The notes beneath the pieces were generated by a model that searched no databases, had not been told where the DNA came from, and saw only the letters and a program-made list of their open reading frames with translations. From Shewanella inventionis (GTDB taxonomy: Bacteria; Pseudomonadota; Gammaproteobacteria; Enterobacterales; Shewanellaceae), in the NCBI RefSeq assembly GCF_014641855.1, contig NZ_BMII01000038.1:1-42187 (forward strand): a DNA stretch of 42,187 bases, read 5' to 3'. Position numbers and translations under genes: made by a program. Numbering within the stretch: the first letter of the stretch is position 1; the number at the start of each line of letters is the position of its first letter. This document shows, piece after piece, positions 8,695-16,451 of this stretch.

Positions 8695-9027
8695 ATGATG
8701 AAATCTTCATTGGTTATCGTGACCCTGCTTGCCACCAGTATTCTGTGGTGCTCAAATGCTTGGGCAGTGACATTACAACAAGCCAAATCGTCTGGCTGGG
8801 TTGGGGAACAAACAAACGGCTATTTAGGTGTAATAGTTGATAATGCTGAAGTACAGCAGCTGGTATTAACAATCAATGCCAAACGCAAACAATATTATCA
8901 AGTTATTGCGACGCGTAATCATATTTCTCTTGATACTGTAGCTAAACTTGCAGCGCAAAAGGCCATACAAGCCGCTGAGTCTGGTCATAAAATACAAACG
9001 CCGCAAGGAGAATGGTTAACTAAATGA
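8695..9027 (+). CDS. ydbL: YdbL family periplasmic protein (DUF1318)
   Basis: A 110-residue secreted protein: signal peptide MMKSSLVIVTLLATS to NAWA, then the DUF1318 domain with KSSGWVGEQTNGYLGV and a repeated basic/Ala-rich helix. In E. coli YdbL is a periplasmic partner that limits YnbE multimerisation so that the YdbH-YnbE bridge forms correctly. I place the start at the ATG at 8695, ten bases after the ynbE stop, because it begins a standard signal peptide. An in-frame ATG at 8662, overlapping ynbE by 23 bp, would add eleven charged residues (MKMMNYFRPRN) in front of it. It is the last gene of the operon, and no clear terminator follows. Confidence 0.88.
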   Translation: MMKSSLVIVTLLATSILWCSNAWAVTLQQAKSSGWVGEQTNGYLGVIVDNAEVQQLVLTINAKRKQYYQVIATRNHISLDTVAKLAAQKAIQAAESGHKIQTPQGEWLTK

Positions 9028-9119
9028 GCGTTAATTAACTGTTCCGCTTACGACGCTATCGACATTGATCGCGATACCATCAACATTTGAGGCAAAATCA
9101 ACACTATATTGGTGCAATA

Positions 9120-9524
9120 TTACATTGTCGCCATAATCCAATAGTCTAAGCGCTTTTGAGGCTCTGCAACTAAGCTCTTACAAGAGTCTTTATATTGCGT
9201 CATTAACGCGCCTAAGTTGTTCGAACCTGCCAGCTTTTCAATTTGCTTCTGTTTTGCCGTAACCACATCCTTATCGACCTGCTCAGGGCTACGATACTTA
9301 CCAGCAAGAGTTATTGCATCAGTTGCAGAAGTCTTTAAACGCTCGCCTACCGCCATCATTTGCGGCGCATTCATCGCGCTTATCGCTTCAGAGCTAATTT
9401 GATAATAGGCAGCGCATTCCACTAATTCATCGGTAAAGGCTTTTTCAGCTGCATCTTCTGCAAATGAAGCCGTACTGAAACACACAAATGATGCAGCCAA
9501 AATCCACTTTGCTGGTTTGAACAT
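9120..9524 (-). CDS. Hypothetical secreted protein
   Basis: A 134-residue protein with a clean signal peptide (MFKPAKWILAASFVCFSTASFA) and a mature helical part of about 112 residues with two cysteines (in VECAAYY and KDSCKSL) that could form a disulfide. I do not recognise a named family, although small helical periplasmic proteins of this shape are common in Shewanella-type genomes. The start at 9524 is set by AAGGAAG eight bases upstream; the frame stays open to 9581 but those codons lack a ribosome binding site and would spoil the signal peptide. It converges on ydbL, with 92 bp between them. Confidence 0.8.
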   Translation of the reverse strand: MFKPAKWILAASFVCFSTASFAEDAAEKAFTDELVECAAYYQISSEAISAMNAPQMMAVGERLKTSATDAITLAGKYRSPEQVDKDVVTAKQKQIEKLAGSNNLGALMTQYKDSCKSLVAEPQKRLDYWIMATM

Positions 9525-9876
9525 TCTATTGTCTTCCTTATGTAAAATAATTTGATTTTCTAGTCGCCAGACCCTAAACAATCACACTCGTTAGGTCTTT
9601 GCTACGGTTAATAAAATTTGAACTCCCGCAGCACAAACCTATGATAAACACGACACATATCACATTATCGTATATCAATAACGTGTGAATTGAAAAGCCT
9701 CACTGAAGATAGGTTAGATCATTTATTGTAAGCGAACATACCAAGCAATACGCTTTACACACTGATGTGGGAGTAATTGAAATTAAAAAAGGTGTGATAA
9801 AACACAGATAACCGTTAGCTAAAACATTACCTGTGTTGAATATCATAATTATTTATTGTAAATCATGGGTTTAAGG
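9525..9876. other. Gene-free stretch between two minus-strand genes
   Basis: About 350 bp without a coding frame. It should hold the promoter of the gene at 9120-9524 and, at its right end, a hairpin terminator for the oxygenase gene (9795-9837). I see no further structure. Confidence 0.5.
9795..9837 (-). terminator. Probable terminator of the 2OG-Fe(II) oxygenase gene
   Basis: On the minus strand AACACAGGTAA and TTATCTGTGTT form an 11-bp stem with one G-U pair and a 15-nt loop, followed by TTATC and a T-rich stretch. It lies 39 bp after the stop codon. The T-run is short, so this is a moderate call. Confidence 0.5.
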
Positions 9877-10500
9877 TTAAAAACCGTGGTTGGAGTTACT
9901 CACTCTAAACCAACCTGCAATACTCTTACGGGTTTTAAACGTTGGACGCACTTCGTGAGGAAAACGCTCACTTAAAAACAGCACCAGAGTACCAATTTTA
10001 GGGCTGACCACATCTAAAGCTTGGTCAAGTTCGTCATAAATAACCAGCTCGCCACCATCACATTCTTGCCAATCTGGATTTAAGAAAAACACTGTCGATA
10101 AAATTCGGTTTTGGCTTCCATGCAGAGCATCAACGTGTTTTTTATAAAACGCGCCAGGTTCATACACAGCGTAATGGCTTTCAAAATCAAACAAGCCCAT
10201 AAATAGTCGACGATTTAAACCATCTTTTAACTGGTTCATAATAGAGAGATATTCGCGATCGGTATGATCTTGATTGTCTAACCAACTAATTTTATCCGAG
10301 CGGATCTCAGTATTGACCTGTTGCTCAATACCTCTACCAATGGCTGCTTTTTTAAAATCAATATCTTGCTCAGCTTGCATTTTTTCAAGCAAGGCTAAGC
10401 TTACATAATCAGGAATGATGTCAGATAAAAGAATGTATCCTTTATCGACTAACGCATCTGCGATCACATCCAGCATTGCTTCACTTACTTGCGAAACCAT
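9877..10500 (-). CDS. 2-oxoglutarate/Fe(II)-dependent oxygenase (prolyl 4-hydroxylase type)
   Basis: A 207-residue cytosolic protein with a prolyl-4-hydroxylase-like double-stranded beta-helix in its C-terminal half. The iron-binding triad is visible: His and Asp in KKHVDALHG, and the distal His in ERFPHEVRPT. It is followed by a basic residue (KTRKSIAGWF) for the 2-oxoglutarate carboxylate. Family members hydroxylate protein side chains; the substrate here is unknown. I choose the ATG at 10500 because the longer frame to 10596 would need a TTG without a ribosome binding site and would add an unrelated hydrophobic segment. An ATG eight codons further in is also possible. A perfect inverted repeat (10624-10652) lies upstream. 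Confidence 0.85.
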   Translation of the reverse strand: MVSQVSEAMLDVIADALVDKGYILLSDIIPDYVSLALLEKMQAEQDIDFKKAAIGRGIEQQVNTEIRSDKISWLDNQDHTDREYLSIMNQLKDGLNRRLFMGLFDFESHYAVYEPGAFYKKHVDALHGSQNRILSTVFFLNPDWQECDGGELVIYDELDQALDVVSPKIGTLVLFLSERFPHEVRPTFKTRKSIAGWFRVSNSNHGF

Positions 10501-10623
10501 ACATGCTACATCCAACAGAAAGACTACGCTTTTTACTTTACTTAAGGACTCTAAAAAGAAGTTAAGAGCCTGATTTTCGAGGGGGCGTCGATACAAGGTA
10601 TGATTGCCATACCTCAGTTATTT

Positions 10624-10652
10624 TGTGCGATTTTATAGAATAAAATCGCACA
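10624..10652. repeat. Perfect 12-bp inverted repeat
   Basis: TGTGCGATTTTA and TAAAATCGCACA are separated by five bases. It sits between the SulP gene and the oxygenase gene. No T-run follows on either strand, so it is not a standard terminator. It may be an operator or an RNA-processing hairpin. Confidence 0.7.
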
Positions 10653-10702
10653 TAACAACAGTTATTAAAACACCATAAAATCAGTAGCTTAAAGCAGATT
10701 CA

Positions 10703-12469
10703 TTAAATTTGACTGTGTGATAGTATCGATTGATTAGCTGCAGTCGTTTCTGCACTTTCTGACGTTGGCTCAGTCGTTGCTGCTAAATGGCTTTGATGTA
10801 ACTTGAGCGCTAAATATAAATCTGAGCGAATGATAATCCCCTCTTCGCCTACCACCATATCCGTTTGCTCAAACCAACTGATTAGCTGACGTTTTCTGCC
10901 AGCTAACACTAGGCTTACACCGCGTTTACGCAGCAATGCCTCTATGTCGATTAACATCGCCATCACACTCAAATCTAAATGTGTAAAACATGGCACGGCG
11001 TCAATCATGACACAATCAACAGGTTCAAGCTGATTTTGCCTAGCAAACCGTTCAAGTAACCTGCGTTTAAAGTAGGTTGAATTAAAGTAAGTTAACGGTG
11101 AATTAAAGCGGTAAATAAATACTCCCGGAACCGCCACAGCCTTGTCACTGCCGTCAATACTGCGAATAATCCCTTTAGCGTCAAGCCCTAACACTTGATC
11201 GGTTGGACGCATCACCGTTCGTAAAAATTGAAATAAACCAAGCAATACCGCGAGCGTAATACCAGGGATCACCCCAATAAATAGCACCGCAAATAAGGTT
11301 GTCAGGGCTAAATAAAATGCTTGGCGATCTCGAAGGCGTAGCACCCAAATTGCTTTAAAATCGATAAGGTGAACTGAAGCAATCACCAATACCACACCTA
11401 AAGCGGCACTGGGAATGTATTCAAGTGGCGCGGTTAAAAACACCGCCACTATGGCTATCAATACCGCAGCAATAATAGACACTAACTGGGTTTTACCGCC
11501 ATTAGCATCGTTAACCGCGGTGCGAGAATCGGCGCCACTCACGGCAAAGCCTTGCGATAACGCCGAGGCGATATTGGCTAATCCTAACGCTTTAAACTCT
11601 TTATCGGCATCGATATCATAACCGTTTTTTGCAGCAAAACTGCGGGCAGTCAACATCATACTCACAAAGCTGACCATGGCTAAGTTAAGGGCAGGCATCA
11701 CGAGCTCACGCGCAATACCAATATTAAACACAGGTGTTTGAAACGAAGGTAAACCGCCAGCAACAGAGCCAATGACTGCAATATCGTATTGATTGAGATT
11801 GAATAACCACACCAATAAGGCGCCCACGGCAATGGCAAACATTGACGCTGGCCAAGTAGGTTTAAGCCGTTTCATCACAAAGTAAATAATCACAGTAAGT
11901 ACTGCCATTAAAAATGTAGGTACGTGGGTTTGCGATAAATAACTCGGGGCGCCACTTAAGCGCTCAAGAAGGTATTTTTCATCAAAGGTAAAACCAAATA
12001 TTTTGGAGAATTGCCCTACAATAATGGTAATCGCAACCCCGTTTAACAGCCCCATTAAAATGGGTTTAGACAAAAAATCAGCCAGTACGCCTAATTTAAA
12101 TCGACTGGCAATTAAGCACCAAAAACCCGTCATCACCGTCATGGTCATCACTAACTGCCAATGCATTAAGCTATCACCAGCAGCTAATGGCGTAACAACC
12201 GCAGCAATCACCGCACAGGTGGCAGCATCTGGGCCAACAATAAGTTGTCTTGAGGTGCCAAACAAGGCGTAAACCAACATGGGGAGCACACAAGAGTACA
12301 AGCCAACAGCGGCGTTTACGCCGGTGAGCTGCGCATAAGCAATCGCAACAGGTAATGCCACTGCCGCAACAGATAACGCTGCGGTCACATCATCTTTAAG
12401 CCAACTTTTTTCATATCGAGCAAAGGTCTCTAAACCAGGCATAAACTCAAACAATCGATTTAAAATCAC
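10703..12469 (-). CDS. SulP family anion transporter
   Basis: A 588-residue inner-membrane transporter of the SLC26/SulP family. The N-terminus carries the signature stretch VAALPVAIAYAQLTG in the first helices, about 10-14 hydrophobic segments follow up to about residue 410, and a cytosolic STAS domain occupies about 435-550 (VDCVMIDAVPCFTHLDLS, LLRKRGVSLVLAG). Family members carry sulfate, bicarbonate, dicarboxylates or other anions, often with Na+ or H+; the substrate cannot be fixed from sequence. GGAG lies eight bases upstream of the ATG. A neighbouring carbonic anhydrase, which would point to bicarbonate, is absent. Monocistronic by layout. Confidence 0.93.
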   Translation of the reverse strand: MILNRLFEFMPGLETFARYEKSWLKDDVTAALSVAAVALPVAIAYAQLTGVNAAVGLYSCVLPMLVYALFGTSRQLIVGPDAATCAVIAAVVTPLAAGDSLMHWQLVMTMTVMTGFWCLIASRFKLGVLADFLSKPILMGLLNGVAITIIVGQFSKIFGFTFDEKYLLERLSGAPSYLSQTHVPTFLMAVLTVIIYFVMKRLKPTWPASMFAIAVGALLVWLFNLNQYDIAVIGSVAGGLPSFQTPVFNIGIARELVMPALNLAMVSFVSMMLTARSFAAKNGYDIDADKEFKALGLANIASALSQGFAVSGADSRTAVNDANGGKTQLVSIIAAVLIAIVAVFLTAPLEYIPSAALGVVLVIASVHLIDFKAIWVLRLRDRQAFYLALTTLFAVLFIGVIPGITLAVLLGLFQFLRTVMRPTDQVLGLDAKGIIRSIDGSDKAVAVPGVFIYRFNSPLTYFNSTYFKRRLLERFARQNQLEPVDCVMIDAVPCFTHLDLSVMAMLIDIEALLRKRGVSLVLAGRKRQLISWFEQTDMVVGEEGIIIRSDLYLALKLHQSHLAATTEPTSESAETTAANQSILSHSQI

Positions 12470-12570
12470 AACAACTCCAATGTAATCCCCTTGGTAGCTA
12501 TCATAGTTTTATTTCAATTTGATTACGACACATTCAATTGTGACCTTTAAAAAAATTTTCTACCCAACAT

Positions 12571-12598
12571 AAAAACGCCAAGGAAGTGAACCTTGGCG
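12571..12598 (-). terminator. Rho-independent terminator after the lipoprotein pseudogene
   Basis: On the minus strand CGCCAAGG, a 7-nt loop and CCTTGGCG are followed by TTTTT. It lies about 30 bp past the stop codon at 12628. Confidence 0.9.
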
Positions 12599-12627
12599 CT
12601 GTGTAAACTATGCTTTTGCGGCATCAA

Positions 12628-14556
12628 TTACTTAAACGATAATTGATACACCGCCGTTGTACCGCTAACTTCATTACCAATAATCAATAAAGGCAATCCA
12701 GTTGGGCTATTGTTTGCGGCAATAAACTTCATCCCTTCTGGCCCTAAGTCGCCAGCCTGGGTCACCTGTCCCTCAATGTCGCCACCATCAATAGCAAAGT
12801 CGGCAGTAAAGTCACGGTTATGTACGTAATCTACAAACGATACTGCAAAAGGATTACTAATATCATAAATCATAAAGCCTGAAGTGCGCTCTAAACCGAT
12901 AAATGCATAAGTACTGTCACCAAGTTGCCCAATGGCTAACGCCTCAGGCTCTGGCCCTTTGTCATCGCTGCGACTATCACCCTTGTTTTCATCGTTATTG
13001 TTATTAAAATTCATCCCTAATAACGCACTGGTGATCTGCTCAAAATCACTGCCACTGTCATATACTTGTTGGCCTTGTGCGGTCCAAATCGAAAATGAAC
13101 GTCCACCGTAGGCCATAATGCGATCAACTCAGCCATCGTTATTGTCATCACCTATGCTTGTTGTCACTTTTAAACGCGCCAGTTGAGTATCATCTTGAAT
13201 AGATGCAAATTGCGGATGGTTTGTATCAAGGGTTAAGTCTTCGGCACGCGCTTCTTCAGAAAAACCATCATAATCACGAGCATCACCTTCATTGGCACTC
13301 ACAATAAAGTCAGTGTTATTCCAACGGTAACTCACGATAGTGTCGGGTTGATACATTCCATAAACACCAGCGTAAGATTTCAGGTTTACCATATCGTCTT
13401 TATCACTGGCATCGATTTTGTTGTCTGCCAATCCAAAGTCTTTAGCCCCCAAGGCATTAATACGAGTGACCGTTTTTGCTTGTATATCTATGACGGCAAT
13501 GGCGTTATTTTCTTGCAGGCTGACATAAGCAAACTGGCTGTCTGGTGACACCGCTATGTATTCGGGCTCTAAATCTTGGGCGACTGTAGCACCGGGGCCA
13601 GTAATGTTAATGTCGGCACTTAACTCACTAGCTCGCGCCGCCCCGACGTTAAAATCACTAAACCCCACCAGCGTTGCAACGTTTGCTGGCGAATTATTGA
13701 TGATATCGATAATGGCAACAGAACCTTCTGGATCAACTGAATAATCGCTATTAGGCTCTCCCTCATTAGCCACTAACAACACGCTGCCATCTGGGCTAAA
13801 TGTGACATTATCGGGTAGCGCTCCCACATCTACAGATAATAAATACTGTGGCAAAGACGATGCAGATAAACGATAAAATGCCACAATGCCATTACCTTGC
13901 GTAGCATTACCATTCGCATCTGCACGCTCAACCGCTGCCGCGAGTAAATCACCCGACACACTAACACTATTAACTGCGCCAAGCAGGGCAAGTCCGGTGT
14001 CGGCATTAAGGTCAAGTTCGGCTAATTTGGTGATATTGTTTAACGTGTAACCCGCCTCCCCCACAACAGGTGTTTGAGAGAGTGTTGATAAGTCGAGCAA
14101 ATCCACTTTGCCACTTTGGGCATTAACCACAAATGCAGTTTGGCTAGCCGCATGATAATCGACAATTTCAGCAGCACTTAATCCATACACATCTGACTGA
14201 TAGCGCCCAACAAGTTCAACACTCAATTGCCGCTGTGACACATTACAAATCACCTGCGTTTGCGAAGCATCGACTTCTGCAACATCGAGCACATTGTTAT
14301 TGTTAGCGTCTAATCCCGTCTCAATTTGCTGACCGCCAAATGGACATTGTGCATTACCAGCCAACAGTTCAGTAATATTAACTAATGCAGAAACACCATT
14401 AGATCCATCCGTGCCATTTGTTCCATCTATCCCATTTGTACCATCAATGCCATTGATGCCGTCGTGACCATCATCGCCATCACAACCAGAAAGTAACGCA
14501 GTAGAAAGGAGTGCTGAAATTAATAGCGGGGCTTTACATTTTGCAAACTTCATCAT
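12628..14556 (-). pseudogene. Choice-of-anchor I / alkaline-phosphatase-like lipoprotein, interrupted by an in-frame TGA
   Basis: Two open stretches (14556-13129 and, after the stop, 13116-12628) lie in the same frame and are separated only by a TGA at 13129-13131. Together they would encode about 642 residues. The N-terminus is a lipoprotein signal (LLSGC lipobox) followed by collagen-like Gly-x-x repeats (GINGIDGTNGIDG and so on) and a small DUF7151-like module with GLDANNNNVLD. A beta-propeller-like region with FSPDGSVLLVANEGEPNSD and ANEGDARDYDGF follows, typical of the secreted choice-of-anchor I family. The TGA falls in the linker DDNNDG-stop-VDRIMAYGGRSFSIW, inside the otherwise conserved core. 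The C-terminal half keeps good coding sequence, which suggests a recent nonsense mutation, a sequencing error or readthrough. Confidence 0.8.
14395..14490 (-). repeat. Collagen-like Gly-x-x coding repeat
   Basis: A nine-base periodicity (units such as CCATTTGTACCATC on the plus strand) encodes repeated GxxGxD triplets behind the lipobox Cys. Such short repeats can change length by slippage. Confidence 0.6.
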
Positions 14557-14774
14557 TTTGAATGGTCCATTTCATCAGATTTAAAACCCATAAACTAATG
14601 TGCGAGTGTTAATATTTGATGATAAAAATGTTGCATAAAATATGAACGAGTTTGCGTTGCTTATTGTTGTAAAATCCGCTGTCAATTTTGACAATCTTTC
14701 CATTAATGCATGCTAAACTATGCCCTCTTTTAGGCAAATAGCCGCTCAGGTCTAATGACGCAGTCGAGGTTTAT

Positions 14775-16010
14775 GTGGGATCGCCAGTAAAATCAACTCC
14801 ACCCCAAGCTATATCCAGCATACCTAATTTGGCCATGCTCATTCCCATGTTAGCTGCCATTGTGGCCATTACACCTTTAGCTATCGATATGTATTTACCG
14901 GCAATGTCGGTACTGGCACTGGGTTTTGACGCCGACATTACCACTGTGCAGCAATCATTAAGTATTTATTTGGCAGGTTATGCCGTTGGCATGCTGACGT
15001 TTGGGCCGTTAGCCGACAAAATTGGCCGCCGGCCCTTAGTCATTTTTGGACTTTCAGGTTTTACTCTCATCAGTTTACTTATTGCTTTAAGTGGCAGTAT
15101 TGAACAGTTTTTGCTATTACGATTTGCCCAAGCCTTTATCGGCGCAGCGGCAACAGTTGTTGTGCCTGGCTATATCAAAGAAGTCTATGGTGATAACACT
15201 GCCAAAGGTATGTCTTATGTCAGCTTAATTATGATGCTAGCCCCATTGCTTGCCCCCACTTTAGGCAGCTTAATTATGGAGCTAGGCGACTGGCACTTGA
15301 TCTTTTTAAGCCAAAGTTGCTACGCCATCACCTTATTAGTTTTAGTGCTGTTTAAATTAAAAATGCCAAGCGATAAAAACCCCGACAATCGCAGCCAAAA
15401 GTCATTTTTACGTGCCTATTACACCGTATTTTCACGCAGTGGAGTCAAACTCAACCTCACAAGTGGGGTGTTAACCTCTTTCGCTTTTTTCTGTTATTTA
15501 ACTGCTTCGCCGTTTATTTATATGGAAGTGTTTAACTTAGACAAATCATTATTTGCCATTTTATTTAGTACCAATGTGGGTGCGCTGATGCTGGCCAATA
15601 TCGTGAACTCACGAATTGTTAGTCGTTACGGCTCAAAGCGCATGCTGCATGTGTCGACACTGTTTGGCGTGTTGTCAGCTATCGCGTTATTGATGGTAAA
15701 TCTCCTAGATTTTAGTTATCACTACACTGTGCTCACATTAATCCCATTAATGGGATCACTTGGGGTTATGTCGGTTAATGCTGATGCCATAGTATTGCTG
15801 AAATTCAAACAAGAAACCGGTACAGCCACCGCAGTAATTGGTACGCTCCGCTTTGGTTTCGGCGCCACAGCAGGGCCATTTCTCGCCTATTTTTATGATG
15901 GCAGTGCAGTGCCTTTTTCAGCACTCATGCTAAGTGCTATCGTGCTTGTGGGCATTTGTCAGATTTTACAAAGCCGCCTGCCTAAAAACCAACTGCAAGC
16001 ACCAATTTGA
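14775..16010 (+). CDS. Bcr/CflA family multidrug efflux transporter
   Basis: A 411-residue major facilitator with about twelve membrane segments. The Bcr/CflA signature PLAIDMYLPA lies in helix 1 (residues 35-44), and the MFS loop motif GPLADKIGRRP is at 77-87. The family exports drugs such as bicyclomycin, sulfonamides or chloramphenicol by proton antiport; the substrate here is unknown. The start is GTG at 14775, six bases after GAGG; an ATG overlapping it at 14773 is out of frame, and a later in-frame ATG (14836) would trim the N-terminal tail. It is divergent from the broken lipoprotein gene and closed by a long hairpin at 16084-16119. Confidence 0.92.
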   Translation: MGSPVKSTPPQAISSIPNLAMLIPMLAAIVAITPLAIDMYLPAMSVLALGFDADITTVQQSLSIYLAGYAVGMLTFGPLADKIGRRPLVIFGLSGFTLISLLIALSGSIEQFLLLRFAQAFIGAAATVVVPGYIKEVYGDNTAKGMSYVSLIMMLAPLLAPTLGSLIMELGDWHLIFLSQSCYAITLLVLVLFKLKMPSDKNPDNRSQKSFLRAYYTVFSRSGVKLNLTSGVLTSFAFFCYLTASPFIYMEVFNLDKSLFAILFSTNVGALMLANIVNSRIVSRYGSKRMLHVSTLFGVLSAIALLMVNLLDFSYHYTVLTLIPLMGSLGVMSVNADAIVLLKFKQETGTATAVIGTLRFGFGATAGPFLAYFYDGSAVPFSALMLSAIVLVGICQILQSRLPKNQLQAPI

Positions 16011-16083
16011 CATACTGTGGTAATCCGCAAAGTACACAGTTAACACATGTAAATTGAAATCCTTTGACACGCAACAATGATTG

Positions 16084-16119
16084 AACAATAAGGCCATCAC
16101 ATCGATGGCCTTTATTGTT
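16084..16119 (+). terminator. Long hairpin terminator after the Bcr/CflA gene
   Basis: AACAATAAGGCCATC and GATGGCCTTTATTGTT pair almost completely, with one bulged base and a 5-nt loop, ending in T-rich sequence. Confidence 0.8.
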
Positions 16120-16251
16120 TCTTGAGGCGAACCTTGCCAAACTCAATTCAACAATGACAATTTAAACGCTCACGTACCTCGCCATAATCAACTAGCCTTA
16201 GCTCACAACCATGAAATAAATTCAAGCTTTAAAAAATATTAAACAAAAGGC

Positions 16252-16279
16252 TTGCAGTAAAATTAAATTTACATACTAT
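16252..16279 (+). promoter_or_regulatory. Probable sigma-70 promoter of ilvIH
   Basis: TTGCAG (16252-16257) and TACTAT (16274-16279) with a 16-bp spacer of nearly pure AT. The predicted leader to the ATG at 16452 is about 165 nt. Confidence 0.55.
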
Positions 16280-16320
16280 GGAGTTCAGTGATTCAGTAGA
16301 GTCACTAAATGAACCAAGTC

Positions 16321-16363
16321 ATTGAATTTAGCTACTGTTAAATTCAATCGTCGAGTTTGAATT
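16321..16363 (+). promoter_or_regulatory. Mutually exclusive hairpins in the ilvI leader
   Basis: ATTGAATTTA (16321-16330) pairs perfectly with TAAATTCAAT (16339-16348). AATTCAA (16341-16347) can instead pair with TTGAATT (16357-16363). The two stems share bases and cannot form together. This is an attenuator-like layout, but the nearest T-run starts 14 nt further on, so termination is not assured. Confidence 0.4.
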
Positions 16364-16451
16364 ACCATTCAGACTTATTTTTTAAAGCGATTACCGTCGT
16401 TGTATAACAAGATACTGTTTACCATACGGTAACTTAAAAAGGACTCATTTC

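Larger units (their letters stand above)
16011..16451. other. Intergenic region with terminator, promoter and ilvI leader
   Basis: About 440 bp without a gene. From left to right it holds the terminator of the transporter gene (16084-16119), a probable promoter (16252-16279) and a leader of about 165 nt with overlapping hairpins (16321-16363). A T-rich stretch follows at 16378-16383, and the palindrome TTACCATACGGTAA lies just before the ilvI ribosome binding site. No leader peptide rich in Ile, Leu or Val is visible. Confidence 0.6.

Noticed and set aside
13129..13131. TGA as a selenocysteine codon
   Set aside because: The position is a linker between Asp-rich repeats and a beta strand, not a redox site; the bases after it show no clear SECIS-type stem; and the family is not a known selenoprotein.
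16278..16325. Leader peptide of the ilvI attenuator type
   Set aside because: The two short frames (about 10 and 15 codons) are not enriched in Ile, Leu or Val codons, and the first ATG lies before the predicted transcription start.
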